A stretch of DNA of 64,000 nucleotides from Nibrella saemangeumensis (lineage in GTDB: Bacteria > Bacteroidota > Bacteroidia > Cytophagales > Spirosomataceae), in NCBI RefSeq assembly GCF_039541915.1, contig NZ_BAABHD010000010.1:108361-172360 (forward strand), given 5' to 3'. The number at the start of each line of letters is the position of its first letter. Positions within the stretch are counted from its first letter, which is position 1. A program made the position numbers and the translations under genes. Positions 51,288 through 60,315 of this stretch are shown one piece after another. The notes below the pieces were generated by a model. The model was given only the letters and a program-made list of their open reading frames with translations. It did no database searches and was not told the origin of the DNA.

Positions 51288-52754
51288 TTACTTGTGTTCG
51301 ATCATCACCAACAGCGGAACAATACTGCCTTTGGGATTACCTTTTACCTGAAACGCTACCCGGTTGGGTTCGTATTGGATGTCGGCCGGTGCAATCAGTT
51401 CACTACCCAGCGCGCTGTACACTTTCTCTTTAAAATCTCCCGGAGCCGCTTTGATTTTGCCGACGACTTCTTCAAAGTTGAGTTCCTTATCGGCTACCAG
51501 GACCAGAAAGTAGTCGTTACCCACCTGGTTGTCCATGGTAAACGAACGGTTGCTGGCTGGTAGCATTACGTTGGAGTTTTGGGGGACAATTGGGCTGATG
51601 TTCTCAGTCGTGCCGCTATAGGGGAATAGCTTAGTAGTACGGTACACATCGTCGGAGCCGATGATGTACATATATGCCTGCTTATTGTTATTAACCGCCA
51701 TTTTGAACTGTGTACCCGACACATACGGCTGCGACATCCGGTAGGTGATCATTTCAACCTGACTGTCATCTTTTGTGTCCAACCCTTTCTCTTGAATGGA
51801 ATAGACTGGCATAGCTGCTCCGTTTCTGAGCGTAAAGTCCATCCCTGATTGCAGAGCAATAGTACTTGGAGCCGGATTGGGTACATTGCCCGAGTAGGTT
51901 TGGAAAGCGTACCGGGTGAAGCGAACTACATCTTCGTAGTTGCCCCAGGTGTAGCCTTTGTTGCCCCAGCCGGTGCCCCAACTATTCACAATCAGGAAAG
52001 AGCCACCGTTTTTGTTGTCGTCGTAACCGATAACTGTCATGGCGTGGCCCCCCAGTGAAGCTTCGGGCGTTTCGCCCGGTGAGGCTCTCCAGGTATCACC
52101 CGCCTGGATAAACGAGCGCGGAACCTGCATACCAATTACCACTGCGTTTTCGCCTTCAGCCAGTGCGGCTTTAATGGCACCTATCTTTTCAGTAGATGCA
52201 CCCTGCAAGATATCGAACAGCGTAGCGTAGCCTTCAATTCTGTATTGGGCGGCTTCGTTATCATAGCGGCTCAAATCGGCTCCGCACTGTGGGTATGATA
52301 CCTGGCTCAATAGCATATTGCCTGTTTTCTTCATCACGTCCAGTGCATCGACCAGCGTAGCACCACCCTGACATTCATTATCATTGCGCAGCTTAATCCG
52401 TTCGTAGAGATAAGCAGGGGAGAACCGGGTAGCATCAATGGCCGAACCGGAAAGACCCTGCTGACGGGCCTGCATGATCGTACGCATGTAGTAGGCAGAT
52501 GCCCAGGCGACGCAGGTACCAAACTCACCCTGATCCCCAACGCTGGGCATAAAGTTGGCGAGCGAATAAGCTGAAGGTAAAATGCCTTTAAACTGAATGT
52601 TCCGGGCTTTTTTCGGCATCTTCAGGTACTGCTGATCGTTGAAGCGCAGGCCCAGTTTATATTGTCTGGGTTGGGCAAACGAAGTAACGGCTAGCGTCAG
52701 GAGACCAACCAGGATGAAGAGCGACCGGCGGAGGAGTATAGAGTTGGAAGTCAT
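51288..52754 (-). CDS. Papain-family (C1) cysteine protease, secreted
   Basis: 488 residues. A signal peptide (about 1-27) is followed by a C1 peptidase domain: Gln75 and Cys81 in GDQGEFGTCVAWAS, His237 in GGHAMTVIGYD, and Asn257 in IVNSWGTGWGNKGY. All four active-site residues are present. The last third (from about 310) contains a DUF4384-like beta domain. It lacks the long propeptide of eukaryotic papains. It is cotranscribed with the DUF4384 protein (six bases apart). An envelope proteolysis role is inferred. Confidence 0.9.
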   Translation of the reverse strand: MTSNSILLRRSLFILVGLLTLAVTSFAQPRQYKLGLRFNDQQYLKMPKKARNIQFKGILPSAYSLANFMPSVGDQGEFGTCVAWASAYYMRTIMQARQQGLSGSAIDATRFSPAYLYERIKLRNDNECQGGATLVDALDVMKKTGNMLLSQVSYPQCGADLSRYDNEAAQYRIEGYATLFDILQGASTEKIGAIKAALAEGENAVVIGMQVPRSFIQAGDTWRASPGETPEASLGGHAMTVIGYDDNKNGGSFLIVNSWGTGWGNKGYTWGNYEDVVRFTRYAFQTYSGNVPNPAPSTIALQSGMDFTLRNGAAMPVYSIQEKGLDTKDDSQVEMITYRMSQPYVSGTQFKMAVNNNKQAYMYIIGSDDVYRTTKLFPYSGTTENISPIVPQNSNVMLPASNRSFTMDNQVGNDYFLVLVADKELNFEEVVGKIKAAPGDFKEKVYSALGSELIAPADIQYEPNRVAFQVKGNPKGSIVPLLVMIEHK

Positions 52755-52815
52755 GATCTTGTTCGTTTTGCAAATGAATAGGTGTCTCTGGCTTTTTCTT
52801 ATCAGTTTGGTTGAA

Positions 52816-54066
52816 TTATTTTTCTTTTAATGTAATAGATGCCAGTTGCCAGTAGGCAGCCGGTGCCTGTTGCGGCTTGTTTTTTACTGGTACGTAAGGC
52901 ACCGTCGACACGCTGGTTGATACAGGCAGTTGCTGACTGTCATACTGGATTACATCCCGGTAAGTGCTCACGCGGCAGAGCGGCTTTCCCTCAGCATTTT
53001 CCCGGAACTGGTCGTAATAGACGATATCTGCTTTCTGCAATTCATAATGGACTCTTTGCTGCCGGGCGCGAGTCAGAAAGGCCCGGCGTTCGAGCCGGAG
53101 CATACGACCATCGCGAGTCTCCAGGGCTACGTAGCCGCTTGGATCGAACAATATATCAAAATTTGTTTTCATTTGCTCAAACTGGCTATCGTTTACTTCC
53201 TGAGCCAGTTGGTTAGCCGTTTGCAGCGCAGCCGCTGTCTTCTGGGCCGGGCTCCAGGTCAGCAGTGCTGCGCCTGTACTAGTTGGCTCCCCCGGCTGAG
53301 GAGCAACAGGCTCAGGAGTGACCGATGCCGGAGGTGTTACGGGTACAGGTGGATCAGATGGGGTAGGAACTGGCGTTACCGCAGGGACATATGCACTGCC
53401 GTTGGGCTGAATGGCCTGTATACGGGCATACCGGACATCGCGTTTGCTGTCGGTGTACACCAGCGCGTAAACATCGAGCCGGTTATTCACTTCAGATTGC
53501 ACCTGCGGATTAGTCCGGCCTGCCACCCGGACCGGTATGGCGATGCGGTACTGATGCACCTGGCGGTACTCTTCTTTAGTTGAGTCCAGCGAGGTAATCG
53601 TCATCTCGTCACGGTCCAGTTCATACGTAAAGCCTGTTTTGTAAAGGCCGGCCAGAAGCCGCAAAAACTCGTTGGGCGTAAGCACTAGCTTATCGGCTAG
53701 GGGTTCAAGGACTTTACCGGGCCGTACATTAGCGGGGGTAATGTGATTGGCAATGGGGCTGGCGTCGGTCAGAAAATAAACCTGCACAAAATCGCGCGCG
53801 TTGCTGCTGGTCGGGTTCTTCTCTATGGTTGGCACCAGCGCCAGGAGGTCGTGCTGAAAACCTTTCAACGTATTGTTTAAGGCCTTATCGTGCGAACGGG
53901 GCCAGTCTGCTCTCAGACGTTGGGGTGCAACGGTATCAGGCCGGGCCGAGGCCTGTAAGCTCCTGGTAGAGGTTAGGGATGATTGCGCCGACAGGCAGGG
54001 TAGCAGCAGGGTCAGGAACAGGAGCTTGCGGCCGAAGTTTGTCTGATTCATTCGTTGGCGGAACAT
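52816..54066 (-). CDS. Secreted protein of the shared small-domain family, with Pro-rich linker
   Basis: 416 residues; a Met at residue 6 is an alternative start. A signal peptide (LLFLTLLLPCLSAQ) is followed by a domain (about 55-225) with LKGFQHDLLALVPTIEKNP and LTPNEFLRLLAGLYKTGFTY, then a Pro/Val linker (about 230-270) and a second domain starting WSPAQKTAAALQTANQL. The first domain resembles those in the next three genes. I do not recognise a family. It is one of a run of four such genes in the caspase cluster. Confidence 0.65.
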   Translation of the reverse strand: MFRQRMNQTNFGRKLLFLTLLLPCLSAQSSLTSTRSLQASARPDTVAPQRLRADWPRSHDKALNNTLKGFQHDLLALVPTIEKNPTSSNARDFVQVYFLTDASPIANHITPANVRPGKVLEPLADKLVLTPNEFLRLLAGLYKTGFTYELDRDEMTITSLDSTKEEYRQVHQYRIAIPVRVAGRTNPQVQSEVNNRLDVYALVYTDSKRDVRYARIQAIQPNGSAYVPAVTPVPTPSDPPVPVTPPASVTPEPVAPQPGEPTSTGAALLTWSPAQKTAAALQTANQLAQEVNDSQFEQMKTNFDILFDPSGYVALETRDGRMLRLERRAFLTRARQQRVHYELQKADIVYYDQFRENAEGKPLCRVSTYRDVIQYDSQQLPVSTSVSTVPYVPVKNKPQQAPAAYWQLASITLKEK

Positions 54067-54079
54067 AGTAGTCTTAGTA

Positions 54080-55108
54080 TTACAGATGAATGGTTAATTG
54101 CGTTATTTGCCAATAGCTGAGTTGACCGCCGGCCCGTTGAGCAGGTACTGGTACCGGGTCAGTACGTCGGGCCTGATACCAGACCCCAGTATTAGCAGCC
54201 GGAGAAGCACTGTCGAGATGCGTTCGTTCGCCGATCAGCGTACCACCTGTACTTGGGTGAATTTCCGTTACATAATCCAGAGAGAAAGTAACCAGAGCGG
54301 CTGTTTTTCGGTTGGGTAACGCCCCCCTTGGCAGTGCCTCACACTCCTTAATAGATAAGGGGTAGGTTTCCTTATCACCCTGTCGCAAAAAAATTGTGTC
54401 GGTAGTGAGGGTTTTTCTTAGCTGCTCGCAGGCTTGCCGGCGCAGGGTAGCGGACTGGCTAGGGTTGAACCATACCGATACCCAATCCAGTAGCTGGCCC
54501 TGGATCTGTTGCGCTTTGTAGCGCGTCAGTGGGTCCGCATACAACCATTGCCGGGTACCGGTGATGCCTACGATCCGCATGAGTGAATTTTGTATAGGAT
54601 CAGCTTGCAAGCGTATAATCCACCACTCACCCACCCGGTGCGGCTGGCGCGTATCGGACCGGATACCCCGAATGCCAATGGGTACACGCAGGTTGACGGT
54701 CTGCCGGGCCAGATCGATCTGCTGCACAACTATCGAATCAATCTCGATCCTGAATCCCTTCCAAAAATGTCGGGGTAATTGCCGCACAAATGTCTGGGCA
54801 GTAATAGAAGGATGGTCCTGCTGGAATACCATTCGGGTAACCAGCAGGTTGGGCAAGGTCTGAGTGGGTTGGTTAAAGAGAGACAGCAGGTCGGTCTGTC
54901 GCCGGGGCCAGGTAGCAGAGTCGGCTCCGTCGCCCAGCGCCTGAACGTGTGCCCTGAACCGGTTCAGGAAGGCCAGCGCGTTAGCCCGCAACGTTTTTTC
55001 GCTGAGCGTAGTGCTGGGCGGGGGAAAGGGGGCGGGGCGGGGCTGACCGGCTATCGGTAGTGAAAGCCAGAGCCCGAAAAACAGACTAAACAGTTGGGCA
55101 GGCTTCAT
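54080..55108 (-). CDS. Secreted protein of the shared small-domain family
   Basis: 342 residues. Signal peptide MKPAQLFSLFFGLWLSLPIAG; then ALAFLNRFRAHVQAL, LLSLFNQPTQTL and FVRQLPRHFWKGFRIEID repeat the pattern of neighbouring genes; a second copy of the domain starts around residue 205 (LLDWVSVWFNP). Two tandem copies of the domain seem present. The function is unknown. It overlaps the start of this operon neighbour by four bases with the gene at 55105. Confidence 0.65.
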   Translation of the reverse strand: MKPAQLFSLFFGLWLSLPIAGQPRPAPFPPPSTTLSEKTLRANALAFLNRFRAHVQALGDGADSATWPRRQTDLLSLFNQPTQTLPNLLVTRMVFQQDHPSITAQTFVRQLPRHFWKGFRIEIDSIVVQQIDLARQTVNLRVPIGIRGIRSDTRQPHRVGEWWIIRLQADPIQNSLMRIVGITGTRQWLYADPLTRYKAQQIQGQLLDWVSVWFNPSQSATLRRQACEQLRKTLTTDTIFLRQGDKETYPLSIKECEALPRGALPNRKTAALVTFSLDYVTEIHPSTGGTLIGERTHLDSASPAANTGVWYQARRTDPVPVPAQRAGGQLSYWQITQLTIHL

Positions 55109-55992
55109 GGCTTTTTTGGTTGAACGGCAGTCCGTATATGTGTCGGTAAGGTAGATAGTGTGTAGGTATCAAATAGATCGGTTATGAGCCAGCCTGAGTT
55201 GGCTTTTTCCCGGACAAACTCCTCGAGTTGCAAAACCCAACCCCAGCCTGTATCCAGGTACATGATGGTTCGAATACTTGTTTCGATCGTCAGGTTACCG
55301 GCGTGGATAATTGTTTCGAGCCTCTGCTCGTTGTTGGTGGGTTTGACTCTGTCGGGCATAAACCGTAACAAGCTTCTAGTCTCTGTTATCCCCCGCAGTA
55401 GGGGCAGGAACGCCACCTCATGCGCATTAGGTGGCAGAAATTCACGGCGTAAGGTATCTGCGTTCCCTATACCTTTGGATGTGATGAACTTCTTTCCGGA
55501 CATTTTTGGCAGCGGGTCAGTGCCGATTACCTGCCAGTAAGCCGCACTGTCGGTTCTGTACCGCTTTTGCAGATATATGCGGAGCGTGTCAGGGTGTTTA
55601 TTGTAAATTACCCGGAAGTCGGTACGAGCCAACAGGGTGAGTGGGCGGGATAGCGGTTTTGGTGATTCCATTAACGCTTCGATAAATTGTGTCACCCGCT
55701 GGCGGTAAGCAGATGCGGGGCCGTTCTTTGGCGTTCGCAGCCGGGAATCATCTTCATTAAAAAGCGACCATAACGTTGCTATAGAATCGGATGCCGCCCT
55801 TGGATGAGTAGTTGTGTTAAACCGCTCGACAAACTGACCGACTGTTTTGATTTGAGCGTTCATCCAGTTTGTTGGTGCCTGACGCTCTACCGGACTCGAC
55901 GCTGGTTGGGCAGCGGAGTGATTAGCAGGTGGCAAAGCCTGTCCGACTGCGCCCAGCGGAAGGCAGCTTAAAAACCAGAGTAGCTGTTTCAT
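55105..55992 (-). CDS. Secreted protein of the shared small-domain family
   Basis: 295 residues with a signal peptide (MKQLLWFLSCLPLGAVGQA). IKTVGQFVERFNTTTHP, ATLWSLFNEDDS and RQRVTQFIEALMES match the pattern seen in the genes on both sides, with the later IETSIRTIMYLDTGWGWVL forming a beta end. No family is recognised. Its stop overlaps the start of the gene at 54080 by four bases (ATGA), so it is translationally coupled. Confidence 0.65.
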   Translation of the reverse strand: MKQLLWFLSCLPLGAVGQALPPANHSAAQPASSPVERQAPTNWMNAQIKTVGQFVERFNTTTHPRAASDSIATLWSLFNEDDSRLRTPKNGPASAYRQRVTQFIEALMESPKPLSRPLTLLARTDFRVIYNKHPDTLRIYLQKRYRTDSAAYWQVIGTDPLPKMSGKKFITSKGIGNADTLRREFLPPNAHEVAFLPLLRGITETRSLLRFMPDRVKPTNNEQRLETIIHAGNLTIETSIRTIMYLDTGWGWVLQLEEFVREKANSGWLITDLFDTYTLSTLPTHIRTAVQPKKP

Positions 55993-56026
55993 AATCAGGT
56001 GCCTGTTTTTCTCAAACGCGCTACGC

Positions 56027-56623
56027 TTAGTTAGCTGGTATAGGTATCGTTTCGGAGACTTTTACATCGCCGAAAAAGACTTTTATGTCGAGCTGTCCCA
56101 CATCTTTGTAGGGCCCCATGGCTTTGGCGGTTACGGCAATGTCTTTGCGGGTACGATCGCCGTAAAGCATTTTTCCGGTTGTATCAAACCCCTGAAAATC
56201 CTGGAAGTACGTAGCTGTTGCGTGATAGTTGCCATCGGTGCCTTTTTCAAAATCGGTGGCTACGGCTGCGTCGTAGAAGGTGAGCTTTACATCGCTATAG
56301 CGGGTACTCATCAGGTTATTGAGGTATTGCTCTACCGGCAGGGTGCGTTTAGTGCCGTCCCGGCGCGATACCTGCATCAGCGCTTTTCGGCCGTCGGGCT
56401 GGGCAAACAGATCCAGCGCCAAACCAATAGCCATCCGGCGCTCGTCAAGAGACCGCTTTTTATCGGCAATCACCGTCAGGTACTCCTGCAGGTCGTTCAC
56501 CCGGCGAAGAGTGAGGTCTTTAAACTCGGTCAGCCGCTCCTGCGTAATGTCAGGAGCCTGTGCCCGGCCGTCTGCTGCACCTAACCAACACAGGCAGAAT
56601 AGCATATATAGCGTTTGCTTCAT
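56027..56623 (-). CDS. Secreted protein, single-domain member of the shared small-domain family
   Basis: 198 residues from the ATG ending at 56623; the frame is open upstream to a TTG at 56656, but this ATG opens a signal peptide (MKQTLYMLFCLCWLGAADG). The rest is a single domain: RRVNDLQEYLTVIADKKRSL, LALDLFAQPDGRKALM, LPVEQYLNNLMSTRYSDV. The opening segment closely matches the C-terminal domain of caspase number 2, just upstream. I infer that the two proteins are a protease and a partner with the same domain. The gap between the two genes is 16 bases. Confidence 0.7.
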   Translation of the reverse strand: MKQTLYMLFCLCWLGAADGRAQAPDITQERLTEFKDLTLRRVNDLQEYLTVIADKKRSLDERRMAIGLALDLFAQPDGRKALMQVSRRDGTKRTLPVEQYLNNLMSTRYSDVKLTFYDAAVATDFEKGTDGNYHATATYFQDFQGFDTTGKMLYGDRTRKDIAVTAKAMGPYKDVGQLDIKVFFGDVKVSETIPIPAN

Positions 56624-56639
56624 AGCGTTACAGCGTATT

Positions 56640-57809
56640 TTACCGTACTTCTTCAACCGTCAGCACCTCATACCGGCCGTCTGGTTTCAAATCCGATAAA
56701 CGCTCCACGGTGTTGATTCGAACCACCTGCCGGGCGTTGACCAACATACGACTCAAAAAGCGGGTTATGGACTGAAGTTCGACCGGCTTCTCCGGGGATT
56801 TGATGTAGATCTTCACGGTGCTGGTTGGGGTGAAATACAGCGGTTCCAATCGCTGGCGCAGGGCGTTACGTTCGGCAAACGACTTCGATTCATCGGCTAG
56901 CTGATTCAAAAAGTCATTAACCTGATCAAATGTTGCCACGGGTTTCGGCGCAACGGGCGCTACCGGCTGATCGGGCGTTACCGGAGGCCCAGCATCGGCT
57001 ATGTTAATTTTCCAGTGCGAATGATGCCGGACCGTATCGGGAAAACCGGCCAGCAGGCTTTGCATACGCTGTTCACTGTCGTTCAGCAGCGTAGCCCAGG
57101 TGACATCGTTGTTATTAACGATGGCGTGTTTGAGGGCATTTAGCCAGGAGTAGGTGTAAAAGCTGCCAATACTGGGAGTAGAAGCCGCCCGCTCGCCCCG
57201 CTTGGCCGTGGCAATAAGCACATCGCCCTTTGTTTCGACAAACAGTTTGCGAAGAATATCAGTATCTTTTTGTGTGTTCAATCCCCTGATCTGAAGAGGG
57301 TTCGGCAGGATCTTGCGTAGATCACTCAGCACGTTGTTGCAGCAGTCGCCAAGGCTAATGCAAAGGCGGGGCTTTTTAGCGACCAGCCGCTGGTGCAGCC
57401 CTGCCAGATCGGTAGTATCAGTACGGAGGTACAGCAAGGGGAAGTCATTGTTGCGTTTGGGCGTGCTGAAACCATGACCGGTAAAGTAGAAAAAAAGAAC
57501 ATCGTCGGGCTGGCAATTCACAGTATTGACAGCCTCGTTGAGTCCGGCCAGTCCAAATTGCTCATTGCTCCGGACTATCAGATTATACTGGTACCCCAGC
57601 GAGCGGGCCACCGCATCCATGCGAAGTGACATATCTGCCAGATCCTTCTCGCAGCTAGGCCCAATGCTATGGTCTTTGGTATCCGCCAGTATAATGCAAT
57701 GCAGGGTTTGGGCGATGGATGATGAACAAGGAACAAGCAATAATGAAAAGCAAAGCAAAAGCTTCGGCAAGCGAACGAAAAAGGAAGGGTTTCTATATAG
57801 ATGCTTCAT
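56640..57809 (-). CDS. Secreted caspase-family protease, number 2
   Basis: 389 residues from the ATG at 57809 (a TTG at 57815 is less likely). Signal peptide about 1-32; a C14 caspase domain follows with LHCIILADTKDHS. The catalytic His is His112 in FFYFTGHGFS and Cys157 in LGDCCNN. The C-terminal domain (about 290-389, NDFLNQLADESKSFAERNAL) matches the small protein encoded next (56027). It lacks the Ig-like domain of caspases 1 and 3. Sequence of the active site differs from the DACRNNP pattern of the others, so the specificity may differ. Confidence 0.85.
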   Translation of the reverse strand: MKHLYRNPSFFVRLPKLLLCFSLLLVPCSSSIAQTLHCIILADTKDHSIGPSCEKDLADMSLRMDAVARSLGYQYNLIVRSNEQFGLAGLNEAVNTVNCQPDDVLFFYFTGHGFSTPKRNNDFPLLYLRTDTTDLAGLHQRLVAKKPRLCISLGDCCNNVLSDLRKILPNPLQIRGLNTQKDTDILRKLFVETKGDVLIATAKRGERAASTPSIGSFYTYSWLNALKHAIVNNNDVTWATLLNDSEQRMQSLLAGFPDTVRHHSHWKINIADAGPPVTPDQPVAPVAPKPVATFDQVNDFLNQLADESKSFAERNALRQRLEPLYFTPTSTVKIYIKSPEKPVELQSITRFLSRMLVNARQVVRINTVERLSDLKPDGRYEVLTVEEVR

Positions 57810-57843
57810 GGTCAAGAGAGCAAGATACTCGTTTTCGCCGGGT

Positions 57844-58611
57844 TTAATGGGCCGTGATTTTCAGACTGATCTGCCCGGTAGAGACTTCTGGCCGTTCACC
57901 CGACGACGTAGGAATAAGCCTTGCATTCTGCAACTGATCCCGGTACCAGGCCACTACCGCTGGCGAAACGGAGGTAGTCTTCACGTTCAGGGACAAGATG
58001 CGACCCTGGGCGTCAACTTTCACCACAAAGACAATCCGGCCGGTTTCGTCGTATGGGTCCTGAGCGACCGATAAGCGTCCGAACCGGAAGCCCGTGAGGT
58101 CGAGGCCAATGCCGCCCGTTCCGCCGGGACCGGCTATGCTGCCACTGGGGTCGCCCTTAGGCGAGCCGCCTTCCTGGTTAGTAGCCTTGGGACTGGTGCC
58201 GTTACCGGGTTTGTCCACCTTTCGGTACAGGCCCCGTTCGTCTACTTTAGGTTCCTCTACCGGTGAGGGCGCATTGGTGGTCACATTGGGCTTGGTGTTG
58301 CCCGGTAGCAGAGCTGCACTGGGCCGGGCTTCGCGGGGAGCAGGTGTCCAGCGGGCTACCGGCGCAGCAGCCCGGCCAGCGGACCGGCTGCTAACGGCCA
58401 CCCTGGTCTGCGCCTTTCGGGCTAGCTCCAGGGGAATATAAGCTAGTTGCAGACTGTCGATGGCGGGTGTTAAAGTGGTTTGTGACGCCGGCGCAAAGGT
58501 CAGCCGTGCCAGAAACAGTAACGGAATCAAGGCTGCCGCTACCAGGACGGTATACAGCATCGCTTTCTGACGGGCTTGGTTTTCAGGAGAGTTATGCAGG
58601 TCGATATACAT
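57844..58611 (-). CDS. TonB-like membrane protein
   Basis: 255 residues. One N-terminal membrane segment (about residues 19-38, YTVLVAAALIPLLFLA) is followed by a Pro/Ala/Gly-rich spacer and a C-terminal domain (about 175-255) with RIVFVVKVDAQGRILSLNV, like TonB or AgmX C-terminal domains. It lacks the classic TonB receptor-binding motif that I would check for. In this cluster it may link inner and outer membranes. It is between the anti-sigma gene and caspase number 2. Confidence 0.75.
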   Translation of the reverse strand: MYIDLHNSPENQARQKAMLYTVLVAAALIPLLFLARLTFAPASQTTLTPAIDSLQLAYIPLELARKAQTRVAVSSRSAGRAAAPVARWTPAPREARPSAALLPGNTKPNVTTNAPSPVEEPKVDERGLYRKVDKPGNGTSPKATNQEGGSPKGDPSGSIAGPGGTGGIGLDLTGFRFGRLSVAQDPYDETGRIVFVVKVDAQGRILSLNVKTTSVSPAVVAWYRDQLQNARLIPTSSGERPEVSTGQISLKITAH

Positions 58612-58701
58612 GGCCGAAGCAGGATTTTATTTTTTGTTTGCTACGGTTGGATAGGAAAAGGAATCAAAAGTTTATCAGCTGGAGCGTATAATTTTTCGTC
58701 C

Positions 58702-59595
58702 CTACAACTGGTCCAGTACTGCCTGCGCGTCTTGCTTGTACAAATCTGTTTTACCAGTAAGTAGAGCCTGAAGTTCCTGCCGGGCTTTGTCGGTCTGATT
58801 GCTTTTCAAGTATGCCAGTGCCAGAAACCAGCGGGCGTTGGCCTGCCAGTCGGGTAAGGCGGCCTGAGTAGCTGGTGCTAAAAGGGTTATGGCTTGTCTG
58901 ACTTTCCCCCGACGCAGGAGCTGAATACCCGTCAAAATGTTGGTAGTATCTTGCGGTAGCCGTAGCATTGATTCCCGGTTGGAGAGCGGAACGCCCAAAC
59001 GGTTTTCGAGGGCAGGATCGGGTGGGGTCCGGCGAACAGTGGGACGGAAGTTATCCCGGAATAGCTTTTCGAAGCGACCAACTACCCGTTCCTCTGCTTT
59101 AGGAGCGGGTGCTGGCACCGGATTAGTAGCCGGAGCCGGTATCTCAATTGGGTTTTCGGAGGAGGGTACCGGCGTTACCGGCTCCTGTTTGGCTATCTGA
59201 TCGGGTGATTGCGTAGCCGGTTGCTGCCGCAACGCAAACCAGCCGAATGCAACGGCCAGTAGCACACAGGCTGCGGCAGCGTAATAGCCCCAGTTGAGCC
59301 GACGAACAGATTGGGTATGGGGAAGCGGGTTTGTTTCATCTGCGGCTTGTGTTTGCTGCGGTGGATTTGGTTGCCAGAGTTGCCCTTGGGCCATCAACTC
59401 CTCATGGATGCCGGTTAGGAGGGTCTTATTATTACGGATTTTGTAGGCAGCTTTGATCTGACGCTGGAGTTCCACCTCAGTGGCTAATTCATTATCTGTG
59501 GACATCTGCCGGGCAAATTGCTGCCGTTCGACTTCATCCATCTGCCCGGAGAGATAGCGGTGTATTTGCTCCAATAGCGTTTCGTCTAAGTTCAT
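58702..59595 (-). CDS. Anti-sigma-like single-pass membrane protein with C-terminal TPR-like region
   Basis: 297 residues. Residues 1-70 (LEQIHRYLSGQMDEVERQQF and then TEVELQRQIKAAYK) have the usual pattern of Bacteroidota anti-sigma N-terminal domains, without zinc-binding residues. One transmembrane segment lies at residues 104-122. A Pro-rich linker leads to a TPR-like C-terminal region (about 225-297, ITLLAPATQAALPDWQANAR). So the sigma-binding part is cytoplasmic and a tail is periplasmic. It is 87 bases after the sigma gene on the same strand. A proteolytic switch is inferred. Confidence 0.75.
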   Translation of the reverse strand: MNLDETLLEQIHRYLSGQMDEVERQQFARQMSTDNELATEVELQRQIKAAYKIRNNKTLLTGIHEELMAQGQLWQPNPPQQTQAADETNPLPHTQSVRRLNWGYYAAAACVLLAVAFGWFALRQQPATQSPDQIAKQEPVTPVPSSENPIEIPAPATNPVPAPAPKAEERVVGRFEKLFRDNFRPTVRRTPPDPALENRLGVPLSNRESMLRLPQDTTNILTGIQLLRRGKVRQAITLLAPATQAALPDWQANARWFLALAYLKSNQTDKARQELQALLTGKTDLYKQDAQAVLDQL

Positions 59596-59682
59596 CGGTG
59601 CTTTTGTAGGGGCTGTTTGACTGCTACTGAATAGGTAAATGCCGAGAAACCTTATCAGTAAGACCTGTTTTTTTCGAAAAAG

Positions 59683-60315
59683 CTAAACGCTGAGGTAGCG
59701 GTCACGCAGGTATTTAGCACACTTAAAGCGCTTGACGGCCGCCGATGCTTCTGTCATCGATAGCCGCTCGCCAATCTCCCGCAGGGATAGCTCCTCTACA
59801 TAGAACCAGTGCAGCATTTTCTGGCAATCCTCCCGCAGCAGGGCGACGGCTCTGTTGAGCCGGTGTACCCATTCGCTTTGTTCCTCTTCATCGCCAGCCT
59901 CGTCAGCCAGTGGAACAGGTTCACCTGACGAGTCCTCCTCGTCGCCGTCATCACCGCCGGCACCATTGCGGTTACCGTCAAAAGAGACCTCCCGGCGTTG
60001 CTGCCGTTTGTCGATATAGTTATGCCATTGGTTGTAGCAGATGCGGTACAGGTAGCTGGTAATTTTGGTGTCGGGCTGAAACACAAATTCTCCGCTTCGC
60101 ACCTTTTGCAGAAAAATAGCCAGACAATCGTTCATTATGTCTAAGGCCTCGTCATAACTACCGCCCCGCTGACAGGCTAGCGGAACAAACTGGTTATGAA
60201 CCCGGCTGTACAGACAACTGAATGCCTGACGCTGTTCGGCCCGAAGCGCTTCGTAAAAAGCGGCTTCGTTGCCGGCGAAAGGCTGGCAAACATCAACAGA
60301 TTTCGATACGGTCAT
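59683..60315 (-). CDS. ECF-type RNA polymerase sigma factor
   Basis: 210 residues. Region 2 spans about residues 28-108 (YEALRAEQRQAFSCLYSRVH, then TKITSYLYRICYNQWHNYID), and region 4 spans about 150-210 with the HTH LSLREIGERLSMTEASAAVK. The linker at 109-148 is long and very acidic (16 Asp/Glu in 40 residues), unlike common ECF factors. Its start overlaps the stop of caspase number 3 (ATGA). With the membrane anti-sigma encoded next it forms a signalling pair. The target promoters are unknown. Confidence 0.87.
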   Translation of the reverse strand: MTVSKSVDVCQPFAGNEAAFYEALRAEQRQAFSCLYSRVHNQFVPLACQRGGSYDEALDIMNDCLAIFLQKVRSGEFVFQPDTKITSYLYRICYNQWHNYIDKRQQRREVSFDGNRNGAGGDDGDEEDSSGEPVPLADEAGDEEEQSEWVHRLNRAVALLREDCQKMLHWFYVEELSLREIGERLSMTEASAAVKRFKCAKYLRDRYLSV

